Positions 14,851 through 22,151 of a stretch of 28,094 bases of DNA are shown here, in pieces. Each line of letters starts with the position of its first letter. Position 1 is the stretch's first letter. Below the pieces are notes generated by a model. It was not told the DNA's origin. It ran no database searches and worked only from the letters and a program-made list of their open reading frames with translations. The DNA lies in NCBI GenBank assembly GCA_963625655.1, contig CAVFTS010000024.1, positions 1-28,094 on the forward strand, in the 5' to 3' direction. The translations under genes were made by a program, and so were the position numbers. The DNA is from F23-B02 sp963625655. Its GTDB lineage: Bacteria > Bacillota > Clostridia > Oscillospirales > Oscillospiraceae.

Positions 14851-14879
14851 AGTATAACAGCATAACAATAATGTGTCAA
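14851..14879 (-). promoter_or_regulatory. Promoter of merR, facing the hydrolase promoter
   Basis: On the minus strand TTGACA (14874-14879) and TATACT (14851-14856) are 17 bases apart. Its -10 lies next to the -10 of the plus-strand MerR-type promoter, so the two promoters point at each other, their start sites overlap, and polymerases should exclude one another. Confidence 0.8.
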
Positions 14880-14902
14880 GCGCTGTATAAGGAGGTATTG
14901 TA

Positions 14903-15874
14903 ATGGAAAAGCTTCATCTCACTCAGGATTGGGACAAGACGTTTCCGCAGAGCGGCTCGGTCGCACATAAGAAAGTCACCTTTCACAACCGTTACGGTAT
15001 AACTCTTGCCGCCGATATGTATGTTCCGAAAGGCAGCAAGGCGCCCTACCCCGCCGTTGCGGTGTGCGGTCCCTTCGGTGCAGTCAAGGAGCAGTGTTCG
15101 GGGCTGTACGCTCAGACCTTGGCGGAGCGGGGTTTTCTCACTATCGCATTCGACCCCTCGTATACCGGGGAGTCCGGCGGAGAGCCGAGGTATGTTGCTT
15201 CCCCCGATATAAACACCGAGGATTTTCAGGCTGCCGTTGACTTTCTTTCCGTCTGTGAGGACGTCGATTCCGAACGCATAGGCATTGTCGGAATCTGCGG
15301 TTGGGGCGGAATGGCGCTCAACGCCGCCGCACTGGATACAAGACTCAAGGCAACCGTCGCCGTCACGATGTATGACATGAGCCGTGTCACCGCAAACGGC
15401 TACTTCGATGCCGAGGATAGTGAGGAGTCCCGCTATGCAAAGCGCTGCGCCCTCAACGCACAGCGCACCGAGGATTACAAAAACGGCTCTTACCTTTTGG
15501 CGGGCGGCGTTGTCGATCCTCTCCCCGACGATGCGCCGCAGTTTGTCCGTGACTACCACGATTACTACAAGACCGAGAGGGGCTACCATCCCCGCTCCCT
15601 CAACTCAAACACGGGCTGGAACATGACCTCGTCGCTGTCGTTTCTCAATATGCCGATACTCAGCTATGCTGGCGAGATACGCAGTGCGGTAATGCTCGTC
15701 CACGGCGAAAAGGCGCACTCGCTCTATTTCAGCAAGACCGCATTTTCAAAGCTCAGCGGCGATAACAAAGAGCTTTTAGTAGTGCCTGACGCCAGTCATA
15801 CCGATCTTTACGACCAAACGGACATCATCCCCTTTGATAAAATCGAGGAATTTCTGAAAAAGCACTTAAACTGA
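14903..15874 (+). CDS. Alpha/beta hydrolase, dienelactone hydrolase-like, with Cys nucleophile
   Basis: A 323-residue cytosolic alpha/beta hydrolase. The nucleophile elbow reads GICGWGG (about residues 132-138), with Cys in place of the usual Ser as in dienelactone hydrolases; the oxyanion region is near GPFGAVKEQ, and the acid and base candidates are in the VHGEKAHS and DASHTDLYD stretches near the C-terminus. The ATG has a good AAGGAGG. It is first in a two-gene operon with a flavodoxin and lies under a MerR-type promoter. Similar hydrolase, flavodoxin, cupin and CMD-like genes occur together in stress or xenobiotic-responsive clusters. The substrate is unknown. Confidence 0.85.
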   Translation: MEKLHLTQDWDKTFPQSGSVAHKKVTFHNRYGITLAADMYVPKGSKAPYPAVAVCGPFGAVKEQCSGLYAQTLAERGFLTIAFDPSYTGESGGEPRYVASPDINTEDFQAAVDFLSVCEDVDSERIGIVGICGWGGMALNAAALDTRLKATVAVTMYDMSRVTANGYFDAEDSEESRYAKRCALNAQRTEDYKNGSYLLAGGVVDPLPDDAPQFVRDYHDYYKTERGYHPRSLNSNTGWNMTSSLSFLNMPILSYAGEIRSAVMLVHGEKAHSLYFSKTAFSKLSGDNKELLVVPDASHTDLYDQTDIIPFDKIEEFLKKHLN

Positions 15875-15890
15875 AACGGAGGTAACTATC

Positions 15891-16364
15891 ATGTCAAAAA
15901 CACTTGTCGCATATTTCTCGGCCGGAGGCACGACCGCCGATGCAGCAAAAAGGATCGCCTGTCTTGCGGGTGCGGATATGTTTGAAATACGCCCTGCCGT
16001 CCCCTATACGAAGGCAGACCTCGACTGGACCGACCCCAAAAGCCGCACGACACTTGAGATGAAGGATCCCGCATCCCGTCCCGAAATCGAGGCTCTGCCC
16101 GAAAACCTCGACGCTTATGACCGCATTTTCGTCGGCTTCCCCATTTGGTGGTACACCGCACCGAGAATAATCGGCAGCTTCCTCGACGGCGCCAAACTTT
16201 CGGGCAAGACCGTCGTTCCCTTTGCCACATCCGGCGGCAGCGGCTTGGGCGGCACCGTCGACGATCTGAGAAAGTGCTGCGACGCAAGGATCTTGGGCGG
16301 CAAAATGATAACACGCAGAGAGTCCGATTCGGAGCTTGAAAACTGGATAAAAGAGTCCGTATAA
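15891..16364 (+). CDS. Flavodoxin-like protein
   Basis: A 157-residue FMN-binding redox protein. The phosphate-binding loop is SAGGTTADAAKRI near the N-terminus, the central strand leads to VGFPIWWYTAPRI, whose aromatic residues stack on the flavin, and ATSGGSGLGGT follows. It belongs to the flavodoxin group often found with MerR-controlled oxidoreductases. The ATG is 16 bases after the hydrolase stop, with GGAGG in between. It probably passes electrons to, or acts as a quinone or nitro-compound reductase alongside, products of the same regulon. The partner is not identified. Confidence 0.88.
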   Translation: MSKTLVAYFSAGGTTADAAKRIACLAGADMFEIRPAVPYTKADLDWTDPKSRTTLEMKDPASRPEIEALPENLDAYDRIFVGFPIWWYTAPRIIGSFLDGAKLSGKTVVPFATSGGSGLGGTVDDLRKCCDARILGGKMITRRESDSELENWIKESV

Positions 16365-16368
16365 GGCG

Positions 16369-16401
16369 AAAAAGCAGTCGGTGCTTCACCGACTGCTTTT
16401 T
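16369..16401. terminator. Bidirectional intrinsic terminator
   Basis: AAAAAGCAGTCGGTG (16369-16383) and CACCGACTGCTTTTT (16387-16401) are perfect complements around CTT. It lies between convergent units (flavodoxin from the left, CMD-like gene from the right) and should serve both. Confidence 0.93.
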
Positions 16402-16407
16402 GCTTGA

Positions 16408-16737
16408 TTATTCGTCCTCGCTCCAGACCTCTTTTGCGAGGTTAAACACCGCCCACGCCTTGGGCCATCCTGCGTAAAACGCCGTGTGCGTGACGATCGC
16501 TGCGATCTCCTTGCGGCTCACTCCGTGATCCTTTGCGTTTTGGAGGTGGAACTTCAAAGAGTTGTCGGTTATGCCCTGCGACATGAGCGACACGACCGTG
16601 ATAATGCTCCTCGTCTTGAGGTCAATGTCCTCGTTGTTCCAGTTCTCTCCGAACAGAACGTCGTCGTTAAAGTGCGCAAAATCCGGTGCAAACTCTCCCA
16701 GGGCGTTTCTCCCCGCAGTCTGTGTAATTTTCGCCAT
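16408..16737 (-). CDS. Carboxymuconolactone decarboxylase (CMD) family protein
   Basis: A 109-residue single-domain all-helical protein of the CMD/AhpD fold. The pattern DLKTRSIITVVSLMSQGITDNSLKFHLQNAKDHGV with EIAAIVTHTAFYAGWPKAW is typical. The CxxC of the AhpD peroxidase-reductase subgroup is absent, so it is closer to the decarboxylase-like subgroup, whose members often have no proven function. It follows the cupin gene by 36 bases in a MerR-type operon. CMD-like and cupin proteins are frequently neighbours or fused, which supports a joint role. Confidence 0.88.
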   Translation of the reverse strand: MAKITQTAGRNALGEFAPDFAHFNDDVLFGENWNNEDIDLKTRSIITVVSLMSQGITDNSLKFHLQNAKDHGVSRKEIAAIVTHTAFYAGWPKAWAVFNLAKEVWSEDE

Positions 16738-16773
16738 TGCGTTAATCCTCCGTTTCGGCTGTTTCGTGTGTTG

Positions 16774-17196
16774 TTACGGCAATTTGTCGTACTCTTTCTC
16801 CGGCAAAAACTCCAGCCATTCGTTGGAGGCACCTTCCGCCGGAACTTCAACGGCAAGGTGCTGGAACCAACTGTCCTTTGCTGCGCCATGCCAGTGCTTC
16901 ACTTCGGGCGGAATGTTCACGACATCTCCCGCCTTCAGCTCACGGGCAGGCTTGCCCTCCTCCTGATACCAGCCTCTGCCGCCGGTGACCAAAAGGATCT
17001 GCCCGCCCTTGTGATGAATGTGAAACGCATTGATCGTGCGGGGTGCAAACGTGACCAAGCCGACAGGCACACGCTCAGTCGTCAGCATATTAAGGTAGCA
17101 CTCGCCCGTAAAATATTTTGCAAATGCCACGTTTTCCTGACCTATCGGAAACACGTTGCCTCCGCCCAAGTCCTTCTTCATCTGCTCAACATCCAT
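16774..17196 (-). CDS. Cupin-domain protein
   Basis: A 140-residue small beta-barrel protein. Metal-binding cupin motif 1 is HIHHKGGQILLVTGGRGWYQ (two His, then Gln in place of the usual Glu) and motif 2 is PPEVKHWHGA. The start at 17196 is set by AAGGAGG just upstream; an earlier in-frame codon at 17250 overlaps the promoter. The promoter has a 19-bp spacer and a dyad almost the same as that before the hydrolase operon, so it is likely controlled by the MerR protein at 14350-14787. It may isomerise or decarboxylate a small oxidised carbon compound; no substrate can be named. Confidence 0.88.
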   Translation of the reverse strand: MDVEQMKKDLGGGNVFPIGQENVAFAKYFTGECYLNMLTTERVPVGLVTFAPRTINAFHIHHKGGQILLVTGGRGWYQEEGKPARELKAGDVVNIPPEVKHWHGAAKDSWFQHLAVEVPAEGASNEWLEFLPEKEYDKLP

Positions 17197-17224
17197 AAAA
17201 ACGCCTCCTTGTACTTGTGACTGT

Positions 17225-17255
17225 ATAGTACAACCTGAAGTCAACTTCATGTCAA
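17225..17255 (-). promoter_or_regulatory. MerR-type promoter of the cupin-CMD operon
   Basis: On the minus strand TTGACA (17250-17255) and TACTAT (17225-17230) are 19 bases apart. The spacer dyad, read on the plus strand, is ACCTGAAGTCAACTTCATGT, which differs from the hydrolase operator ACCTAAAGTCAGCTTTAGGT at only four positions. The same MerR protein probably binds both. Confidence 0.85.
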
Positions 17256-17308
17256 CAGTTTTTGCGCTGACGTGCTGAAAAAGCGCAAATGATTCTTCTC
17301 AATCGGCA

Positions 17309-17344
17309 AATCAGGTCGGTTTTTGGCAAAAAACCGACCTGATT
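17309..17344. terminator. Long perfect inverted repeat, likely bidirectional terminator
   Basis: AATCAGGTCGGTTTTT (17309-17324) pairs with the AAAAACCGACCTGATT arm ending at 17344, around a short centre. It lies beyond the tmRNA end and beside the cupin promoter, so it may be a second-line terminator insulating the two units. Confidence 0.65.
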
Positions 17345-17354
17345 AACGCACAAT

Positions 17355-17391
17355 AAGTCCACCGCAATTCTATCAAAATTACGGTGGACTT
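17355..17391 (-). terminator. Hairpin directly after tmRNA
   Basis: AAGTCCACCG (17355-17364) pairs with CGGTGGACTT (17382-17391), with inner AATT/AATT pairs. It begins one base after the encoded CCA end of ssrA and probably terminates its primary transcript or guides 3' processing. The following T run is weak. Confidence 0.7.
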
Positions 17392-17392
17392 T

Positions 17393-17739
17393 TGGTGGAG
17401 ATGGGGGGAGTTGAACCCCCGTCCGAAAGCGCTTTAACAGAAACCTTTCCGGGCGCAGAGGGTCATTTACATTCCCTTGCCCGTGCGCAGGCCTTCATGC
17501 TCACAGGCTCGGTAGCTTCATTATGCATGGTGCGCTCAAAGCTTTGCGCACTCACGGTCACCACTAATCGACGCTCGGCTCCGGGCCGTGGTACTCCCGG
17601 AGGGAACGCTCGCTATTAAGCAGCGAGAAGAACAGTATCGTTGTTGTTCTTTAATTTATAAGCTGCCTATTTTAAGGATGTTAGGCGCATCCGCCCGCTA
17701 TTTCTGCCTCCGCACCCCCGTCGAAACCGGTACATCCCC
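17393..17739 (-). ncRNA. ssrA: Transfer-messenger RNA (tmRNA)
   Basis: tmRNA rescues stalled ribosomes and tags the unfinished protein for proteolysis. The 347-base gene has a tRNA-Ala-like fold: 5' GGGGATG pairs with CATCTCC before the discriminator A and an encoded CCA, and a T-arm with GTTCAACTC is present. The tag frame (plus-strand 17616-17651) reads KNNNDTVLLAA before tandem stops TAA-TAG; the exact resume codon is not certain, so the first one or two residues may differ. The LLAA end fits recognition by ClpXP. smpB, its protein partner, lies about 800 bases upstream on the same strand, with a cyclophilin gene between. Tandem repeats containing candidate promoters precede it. Confidence 0.96.
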
Positions 17740-17776
17740 ATATTTTTGATTCGTTTTGAGATGGGGTGTTGTCGTT

Positions 17777-17908
17777 TTTGCGTCAGCTCGACCGGTAACA
17801 TTGTACCATAATCGACTGCCGCTCGCCGTGCAGCTGCGGCGATGGCTTTGCGTCAGCCCGACCGGTAACATTGTACCGTAGTCAACCGTCACTCGCCGTG
17901 CAGCTGCG
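17777..17908. repeat. Two 62-bp tandem repeats upstream of ssrA
   Basis: Copy 1 (17777-17838) and copy 2 (17847-17908) are offset by exactly 70 bases and match at about 55 of 62 positions. Both contain, on the minus strand, TACAAT (17800-17805 and 17870-17875) preceded by GG and, in copy 1, by the extended -10 element TATGG. They may be duplicated promoters for ssrA, with predicted starts roughly 55 and 125 bases before the mature 5' end. No good -35 is seen. Confidence 0.75.
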
Positions 17909-17939
17909 CAGCAATATTGCCGAGAACACGGCGCTTTTT

Positions 17940-17967
17940 ATCGGGTGCGGCATTAGCCGCACCCGAT
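17940..17967 (-). repeat. Hairpin after the cyclophilin gene
   Basis: ATCGGGTGCGGC (17940-17951) and GCCGCACCCGAT (17956-17967) form a perfect 12-bp stem around ATTA just beyond the cyclophilin stop codon. No T run follows on the minus strand, so it is a weak terminator or an mRNA 3'-end stabiliser. Confidence 0.6.
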
Positions 17968-17972
17968 ACGCA

Positions 17973-18491
17973 TTACATTTTTTCGGGTTCGGGGTACTCC
18001 ACGCCGAAGGTGTCTACGGTGACCTTCTTCATCGCCTGTCTGTGGATGGGCTTGTCGTTGCGTCCCGTCATGCACTTTGCGATCTTATCGACGTTATCCA
18101 TGCCCTCTATAACCTTACCGAAGGCTGCATACTGTCCGTCAAGGTGCGGTGCATCCTCGTGCATGATGAAAAACTGGCTGCCAGCGGAGTTGGGAGCCAT
18201 GGAACGAGCCATTGAAAGCACGCCTCTGGTGTGCTTGAGGTCGTTTCTGACGCCGTTCATGTTAAACTCGCCCTTTATGCTGTAGCCGGGTCCGCCGATG
18301 CCGATGCCCTGAGGGTCGCCGCCCTGGATCATAAAGCCTCTTATGACTCTGTGGAAAATAACGCCGTTATAAAAGCCGCTCTTTACCAGGGAAATAAAGT
18401 TGTTGACGGTGTTGGGCGCAACTTCGGGATAAAGCTCAGCCTTGATAATGTCGCCGTTTTCCATCTCAATAGTAACTATGGGATTGCTCAT
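17973..18491 (-). CDS. ppiB: Peptidyl-prolyl cis-trans isomerase, cyclophilin type
   Basis: A 172-residue cytosolic cyclophilin that speeds proline isomerisation during folding. Core motifs are NFISLVKSGFYNGVIFHRVIRGFMIQGGDPQ, with the catalytic Arg in FHRVI, then NSAGSQFFIMHEDAPHLDGQYAAFGKVIEGMD, with the conserved Gln and Phe of the active site and HLDG. No signal peptide is present. It is 18 bases after smpB with an AGGAGATATA site, in one operon, and sits just upstream of ssrA, so a folding factor is embedded in a ribosome-rescue group. Confidence 0.95.
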   Translation of the reverse strand: MSNPIVTIEMENGDIIKAELYPEVAPNTVNNFISLVKSGFYNGVIFHRVIRGFMIQGGDPQGIGIGGPGYSIKGEFNMNGVRNDLKHTRGVLSMARSMAPNSAGSQFFIMHEDAPHLDGQYAAFGKVIEGMDNVDKIAKCMTGRNDKPIHRQAMKKVTVDTFGVEYPEPEKM

Positions 18492-18509
18492 TTTTATATC
18501 TCCTATCTT

Positions 18510-18974
18510 TCAGTATCGTTCCTTAAGGCCCCGCTCCATATCCCGGAGGGCGACCTTCTTTGCGTCGTCGTTTCGCTTGTCATAGAGCTTTTTGCCCTTG
18601 CACAGTCCGATCTCGACCTTGACCCGACTGTCCTTAAAATACAGCGACAGCGGAATTATCGCAACGCCGTCCTGCATGACGGCGGCGTTGAGCTTTGCGA
18701 TCTCACGCTTGTGCATGAGCAGTCTTCTCGGACGCACGGGGTCTTTATTAAAGATATTGCCCTTTTCATACGGACTAATATGCAGCGAGCGGATAAACAG
18801 CTCTCCGTTTTTGACGGTGCAGTACGAGTCCTTCATATTGACCGTCCCCGCACGCAGGGACTTGACCTCGGTGCCGGCAAGCTCTATGCCGGCTTCGTAG
18901 CGTTCAAGGACAAAGTATTCGTGAAACGCCTTGCGGTTTGCGGCGATCTGCTTCGTTCCCGTTTGCTTCGGCAT
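18510..18974 (-). CDS. smpB: SsrA-binding protein SmpB
   Basis: SmpB binds tmRNA and delivers it to ribosomes stalled without a stop codon. The 154-residue protein has the OB-fold signatures NRKAFHEYF, GIELAGTEVKSLR, DSYCTVKNGELF and PYEKGNIFNKDPVRPRRLLMHKREI, and a basic C-terminal tail (KGKKLYDKRNDDAKKVALRDMERG) that occupies the mRNA channel. The ATG is preceded by GAGGTGAG. A perfect TATAAT (18997-19002 on the minus strand) upstream suggests its own promoter, though prfC lies only 65 bases before it and read-through is possible. tmRNA, its partner, is close by. Confidence 0.97.
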   Translation of the reverse strand: MPKQTGTKQIAANRKAFHEYFVLERYEAGIELAGTEVKSLRAGTVNMKDSYCTVKNGELFIRSLHISPYEKGNIFNKDPVRPRRLLMHKREIAKLNAAVMQDGVAIIPLSLYFKDSRVKVEIGLCKGKKLYDKRNDDAKKVALRDMERGLKERY

Positions 18975-19039
18975 AAGCTCACCTCACTTTCAGTTGATTA
19001 TATCATTTTACAAGGCTGAATAAAAGTACATTCTGTAAA

Positions 19040-20632
19040 TTACTCTTTATTAAACTCACGCAGGCGGAGGTCGGGGTTTTTGGTGAGCGCCCAATTCACG
19101 CACCATTCGGAGGTGAACAGCAGGAGGTTGTTGCCCTTAAAGTCCTGCACCCACTTGGTGTCGCTCGTGAGGTTTAAGTCGTTAATGCTTATCTCCTCGT
19201 TTTCGACCCAACGCACCACCTCATAAGGCATACTGCGGCGGCGGACGTCAACGCCGTACTCGTTCTTGAGCCTGTACTCCAGCACCTCAAGCTGAAGCAC
19301 GCCGACGACGCCGACGATGATCTCCTCAACGCCGGTAAACGGCTCGTGGAATATCTGTATCGCACCCTCCTGCGCTATCTGCATGATGCCCTTTTCAAAC
19401 TGCTTGCGCTTCATGGTATCGACACGCTCCACGGCGGCGAATATCTCCGGCGCAAAGGTCGGGATGCCCTCAAACTCGATGCGCTCGGACTTGTCGCATA
19501 TGGTGTCACCGATGGAGAAAATGCCGGGGTCGAACACGCCGATGATGTCTCCAGCGTATGCCTCGTTGATTATCGCCCTCTCCTGCGCCATGAGCTGCTG
19601 CGGCTGTGCAAGACGTATCGCCTTACCGCCCTGAACGTGGTAATACTCCTTGTCACGCTCAAACTTGCCGGAGCAGATGCGCATAAATGCGATCCTGTCA
19701 CGGTGCGCTTTGTTCATGTTCGCCTGAATCTTAAAGACAAATGCGGAGAACTTCTCGTTAAAGGGGTCTATGATCTCATCCCCCGCTATTCTCGGCAGCG
19801 GCGGCATTGTCATGCGCAGGAAGCTCTCCAAAAACGGCTCAATGCCGAAGTTGTTGAGCGCAGAGCCGAAGAACACGGGGCTGAGCTTGCCGGAGCGCAC
19901 CTCGTCTATCGAGAATTCATAGCCCGCTCCGTCGAGCAGCTCGATGTCGTCGGTCAGGCTGCGGCGCAGCTTTTCGCCGATAAGCTCGTCAAGCTTCTCC
20001 GTCTCGTCGAGCGTACACTCGATCGCCTTTATCTTGTTCTGACCTCTGTGGAATTCGTTGAACGCAAGTATCGCACGCTTCTCACGGTCGTACACACCCT
20101 TGAAGTCGATACCGCAACCTATCGGCCAATTCATCGGATAGGTGCCGATGCCGAACTCATTTTCCAGCTCCTCCATAAGGTCATAGGGACTCCTCGCCTC
20201 ACGGTCGAGCTTGTTTATGAAGGTGAATATGGGGATATGACGCATGGCGCATATCTTGAAAAGCTTCCTCGTCTGAGGCTCGATGCCCTTTGCTGCGTCA
20301 ATAACCATGACGGCGCTGTCCGCCGCCATGAGGGTTCTGTAGGTGTCCTCCGAGAAATCCTGGTGTCCCGGTGTGTCCAGTATATTGATGCAGTAGCCCT
20401 CGTACTCAAACTGCATGACCGAGGAGCTAATCGAGATACCTCTCTGCTTTTCAAGCTCCATCCAGTCGGATACCGCATGACGTGCGGTTGCCTTGCCCTT
20501 AACGGAGCCTGCAAGCTGTATCGCCCCGCCGTAGAGCAGGAGCTTTTCGGTCAGCGTCGTTTTACCGGCGTCCGGGTGCGAGATTATTGCGAAGGTACGC
20601 CGGCGGCGTATTTCGTTTGTCATATCTGCCAT
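19040..20632 (-). CDS. prfC: Peptide chain release factor 3 (RF3)
   Basis: RF3 is a translational GTPase that recycles RF1 and RF2 after peptide release. The 530-residue length is normal. The G domain shows SHPDAGKTTLTEK (residues about 18-30), GISISSSV (switch I), DTPGHQDF and NKLD, and the rest matches RF3, with the KARH-like segment KGKATARHAVSDWM that separates it from EF-G. The ATG at 20632 has GGAGAG upstream. Its promoter is at 20666-20694. It is upstream of smpB, ppiB and ssrA on the same strand, forming a block for translation termination and rescue. Confidence 0.96.
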   Translation of the reverse strand: MADMTNEIRRRRTFAIISHPDAGKTTLTEKLLLYGGAIQLAGSVKGKATARHAVSDWMELEKQRGISISSSVMQFEYEGYCINILDTPGHQDFSEDTYRTLMAADSAVMVIDAAKGIEPQTRKLFKICAMRHIPIFTFINKLDREARSPYDLMEELENEFGIGTYPMNWPIGCGIDFKGVYDREKRAILAFNEFHRGQNKIKAIECTLDETEKLDELIGEKLRRSLTDDIELLDGAGYEFSIDEVRSGKLSPVFFGSALNNFGIEPFLESFLRMTMPPLPRIAGDEIIDPFNEKFSAFVFKIQANMNKAHRDRIAFMRICSGKFERDKEYYHVQGGKAIRLAQPQQLMAQERAIINEAYAGDIIGVFDPGIFSIGDTICDKSERIEFEGIPTFAPEIFAAVERVDTMKRKQFEKGIMQIAQEGAIQIFHEPFTGVEEIIVGVVGVLQLEVLEYRLKNEYGVDVRRRSMPYEVVRWVENEEISINDLNLTSDTKWVQDFKGNNLLLFTSEWCVNWALTKNPDLRLREFNKE

Positions 20633-20665
20633 TGTATTCTCTCCAGTAATTTCATTAACTGATAT

Positions 20666-20694
20666 ATGTTATCACAATTTACCCGCAAAAGCAA
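20666..20694 (-). promoter_or_regulatory. Promoter of prfC
   Basis: On the minus strand TTGCTT (20689-20694) and TAACAT (20666-20671) are separated by 17 bases. Both hexamers are near-consensus. Transcription should start around 20659, giving a short leader. Confidence 0.55.
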
Positions 20695-20713
20695 AGCTTT
20701 TCTTCAGCGCAAT

Positions 20714-20742
20714 AAAACTCCCGTCCGACGGACGGGAGTTTT
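20714..20742. terminator. Bidirectional terminator after the acyltransferase gene
   Basis: CTCCCGTCC (20718-20726) and GGACGGGAG (20730-20738) pair around GAC, flanked by AAAA and TTTT. It ends the RseC-DHHW-MBOAT operon immediately after its last stop codon and insulates prfC. Confidence 0.92.
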
Positions 20743-20744
20743 AG

Positions 20745-22142
20745 TCAGAATCTGAAATAGATAAAGGGGTTATACGAGGAGCTTATTATAAACATGATGC
20801 AGACCGCAAGCAGCAGCAGACAGCCGATGTTTACAATTACGTTCGACACGGTACCGTCGCCCGCACGGAGCTTCTTTGCGACCGGGAAGCTGAACAGGAT
20901 GGCGGGAATAATGAATATCGCCGAAAACAGCTTTGTGGTGTCGGCAGCAAGCAGCATGCTCCAATTAGTCGGCGTATACGAGAACATGATGCCGAGCGCA
21001 TACTTGAGCTGAGTAAAGTCAGTCAGGTCAAACAGCACCCAGCCGACGACGACGAAAAACATCGCATACAGCCACTGCAGCAGCTTCGGAAGCTTTTGGA
21101 GCAGCTTGCCCCAAATAAGCTTTTCCGCAAGCAGCAGCACCGCATAGTAAAGTCCCCACAGCACAAAGTTCCACTGTGCGCCGTGCCAAAAGCCCGTGAG
21201 CGTCCACACGATGAGGATGTTCAGTATCCAACGTCCCTTCGGCACACGGTTGCCGCCCAAGGGTATGTACACATAGTCACGGAACCACGTTGACAGGCTT
21301 ATGTGCCAGCGCCGCCAAAACTCGGTCACCGATCTTGAGATGTAAGGGTAGTTAAAGTTTTCGAGGAAGTGGAAGCCGAATATCCTTCCCAAGCCGATCG
21401 CCATATCGCTGTAGCCGGAGAAGTCAAAGTAGATTTGGAAGGTGTAGCACAGCGCCGCAAGCCAGTATGCGCCCGTTCCGGCAATATTGCCCACGGAGTA
21501 TATGGTGACCGCAACCGCTGCTACGTTGTTTGCGATAATGACCTTCTTTGCCAGTCCGATTATAAAGCGCCGGACGCCGTATATGACGTCGTCCCAGTTC
21601 TCCCTGCGGCTGCTTATCTCCTCCTCGACAGTCTCGTAGCGGACAATGGGGCCTGCGATAAGCTGTGGGAAGAACGCAACATAGAGTGTAAATCTGAAAT
21701 AGCTCTTCTGCACCTCTACCTTGCCCCTGTACAGGTCGATGAGGTAGGAAAGTATCTGAAAGGTGTAGAAGCTTATGCCTATCGGCAGCGCAATGGTGCG
21801 TATCTTAAGTGCGGTAACACCGAGCTTATACAGATTGTCGGCAAAGAAGTTCAGGTATTTGAACACCGCAAGGCTTCCGAGCAGCAGCACGACAGACAGC
21901 ACGAGGAAGAAGCGGCTGCGCTTTTTGTTATCCGCAAATCTGCCTATGGCAAGACCGCAAAGCCACGCCGTGAGCGTGGATGCGAGCATCAGGAAAACGT
22001 ACTTCGGCTCTCCCCACGAGTAGAACACGAGCGAGGCAACGAGCAGCACCGCATTCCGCCAGCGCCGTGAACGCAGCGCAAAGTACGCAACAACAACCAC
22101 GGGGAGAAACGCATATAAAAATGTCAGGCTTGAAAACAGCAT
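20745..22142 (-). CDS. MBOAT-family O-acyltransferase (AlgI-like)
   Basis: A 465-residue polytopic membrane protein that transfers acyl groups, usually acetyl, to exported glycans. The family signatures are FWRRWHISLSTWFRDYVYIPLGG (275-297) and WHGAQWNFVLWG with the catalytic His at residue 320; about ten hydrophobic segments are visible. The ATG lies 9 bases after the DHHW gene and its GTAGGAG ribosome site overlaps that stop codon, so translation is coupled. AlgI-type enzymes work with an extracytoplasmic SGNH/AlgX-like partner, a role that fits the DHHW protein. The glycan acceptor is not encoded nearby and remains unknown. Confidence 0.93.
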   Translation of the reverse strand: MLFSSLTFLYAFLPVVVVAYFALRSRRWRNAVLLVASLVFYSWGEPKYVFLMLASTLTAWLCGLAIGRFADNKKRSRFFLVLSVVLLLGSLAVFKYLNFFADNLYKLGVTALKIRTIALPIGISFYTFQILSYLIDLYRGKVEVQKSYFRFTLYVAFFPQLIAGPIVRYETVEEEISSRRENWDDVIYGVRRFIIGLAKKVIIANNVAAVAVTIYSVGNIAGTGAYWLAALCYTFQIYFDFSGYSDMAIGLGRIFGFHFLENFNYPYISRSVTEFWRRWHISLSTWFRDYVYIPLGGNRVPKGRWILNILIVWTLTGFWHGAQWNFVLWGLYYAVLLLAEKLIWGKLLQKLPKLLQWLYAMFFVVVGWVLFDLTDFTQLKYALGIMFSYTPTNWSMLLAADTTKLFSAIFIIPAILFSFPVAKKLRAGDGTVSNVIVNIGCLLLLAVCIMFIISSSYNPFIYFRF

Positions 22143-22151
22143 TTTTATCTC

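Noticed and set aside
17392..17892. Short frames on both strands across ssrA and its upstream repeats
   Set aside because: The tmRNA structure and the tandem repeats account for this sequence; the frames lack ribosome binding sites.
19346..20662. 438-codon plus-strand frame opposite prfC
   Set aside because: Long only because prfC is GC-rich with biased codons; prfC is certain and the antisense product is not protein-like.
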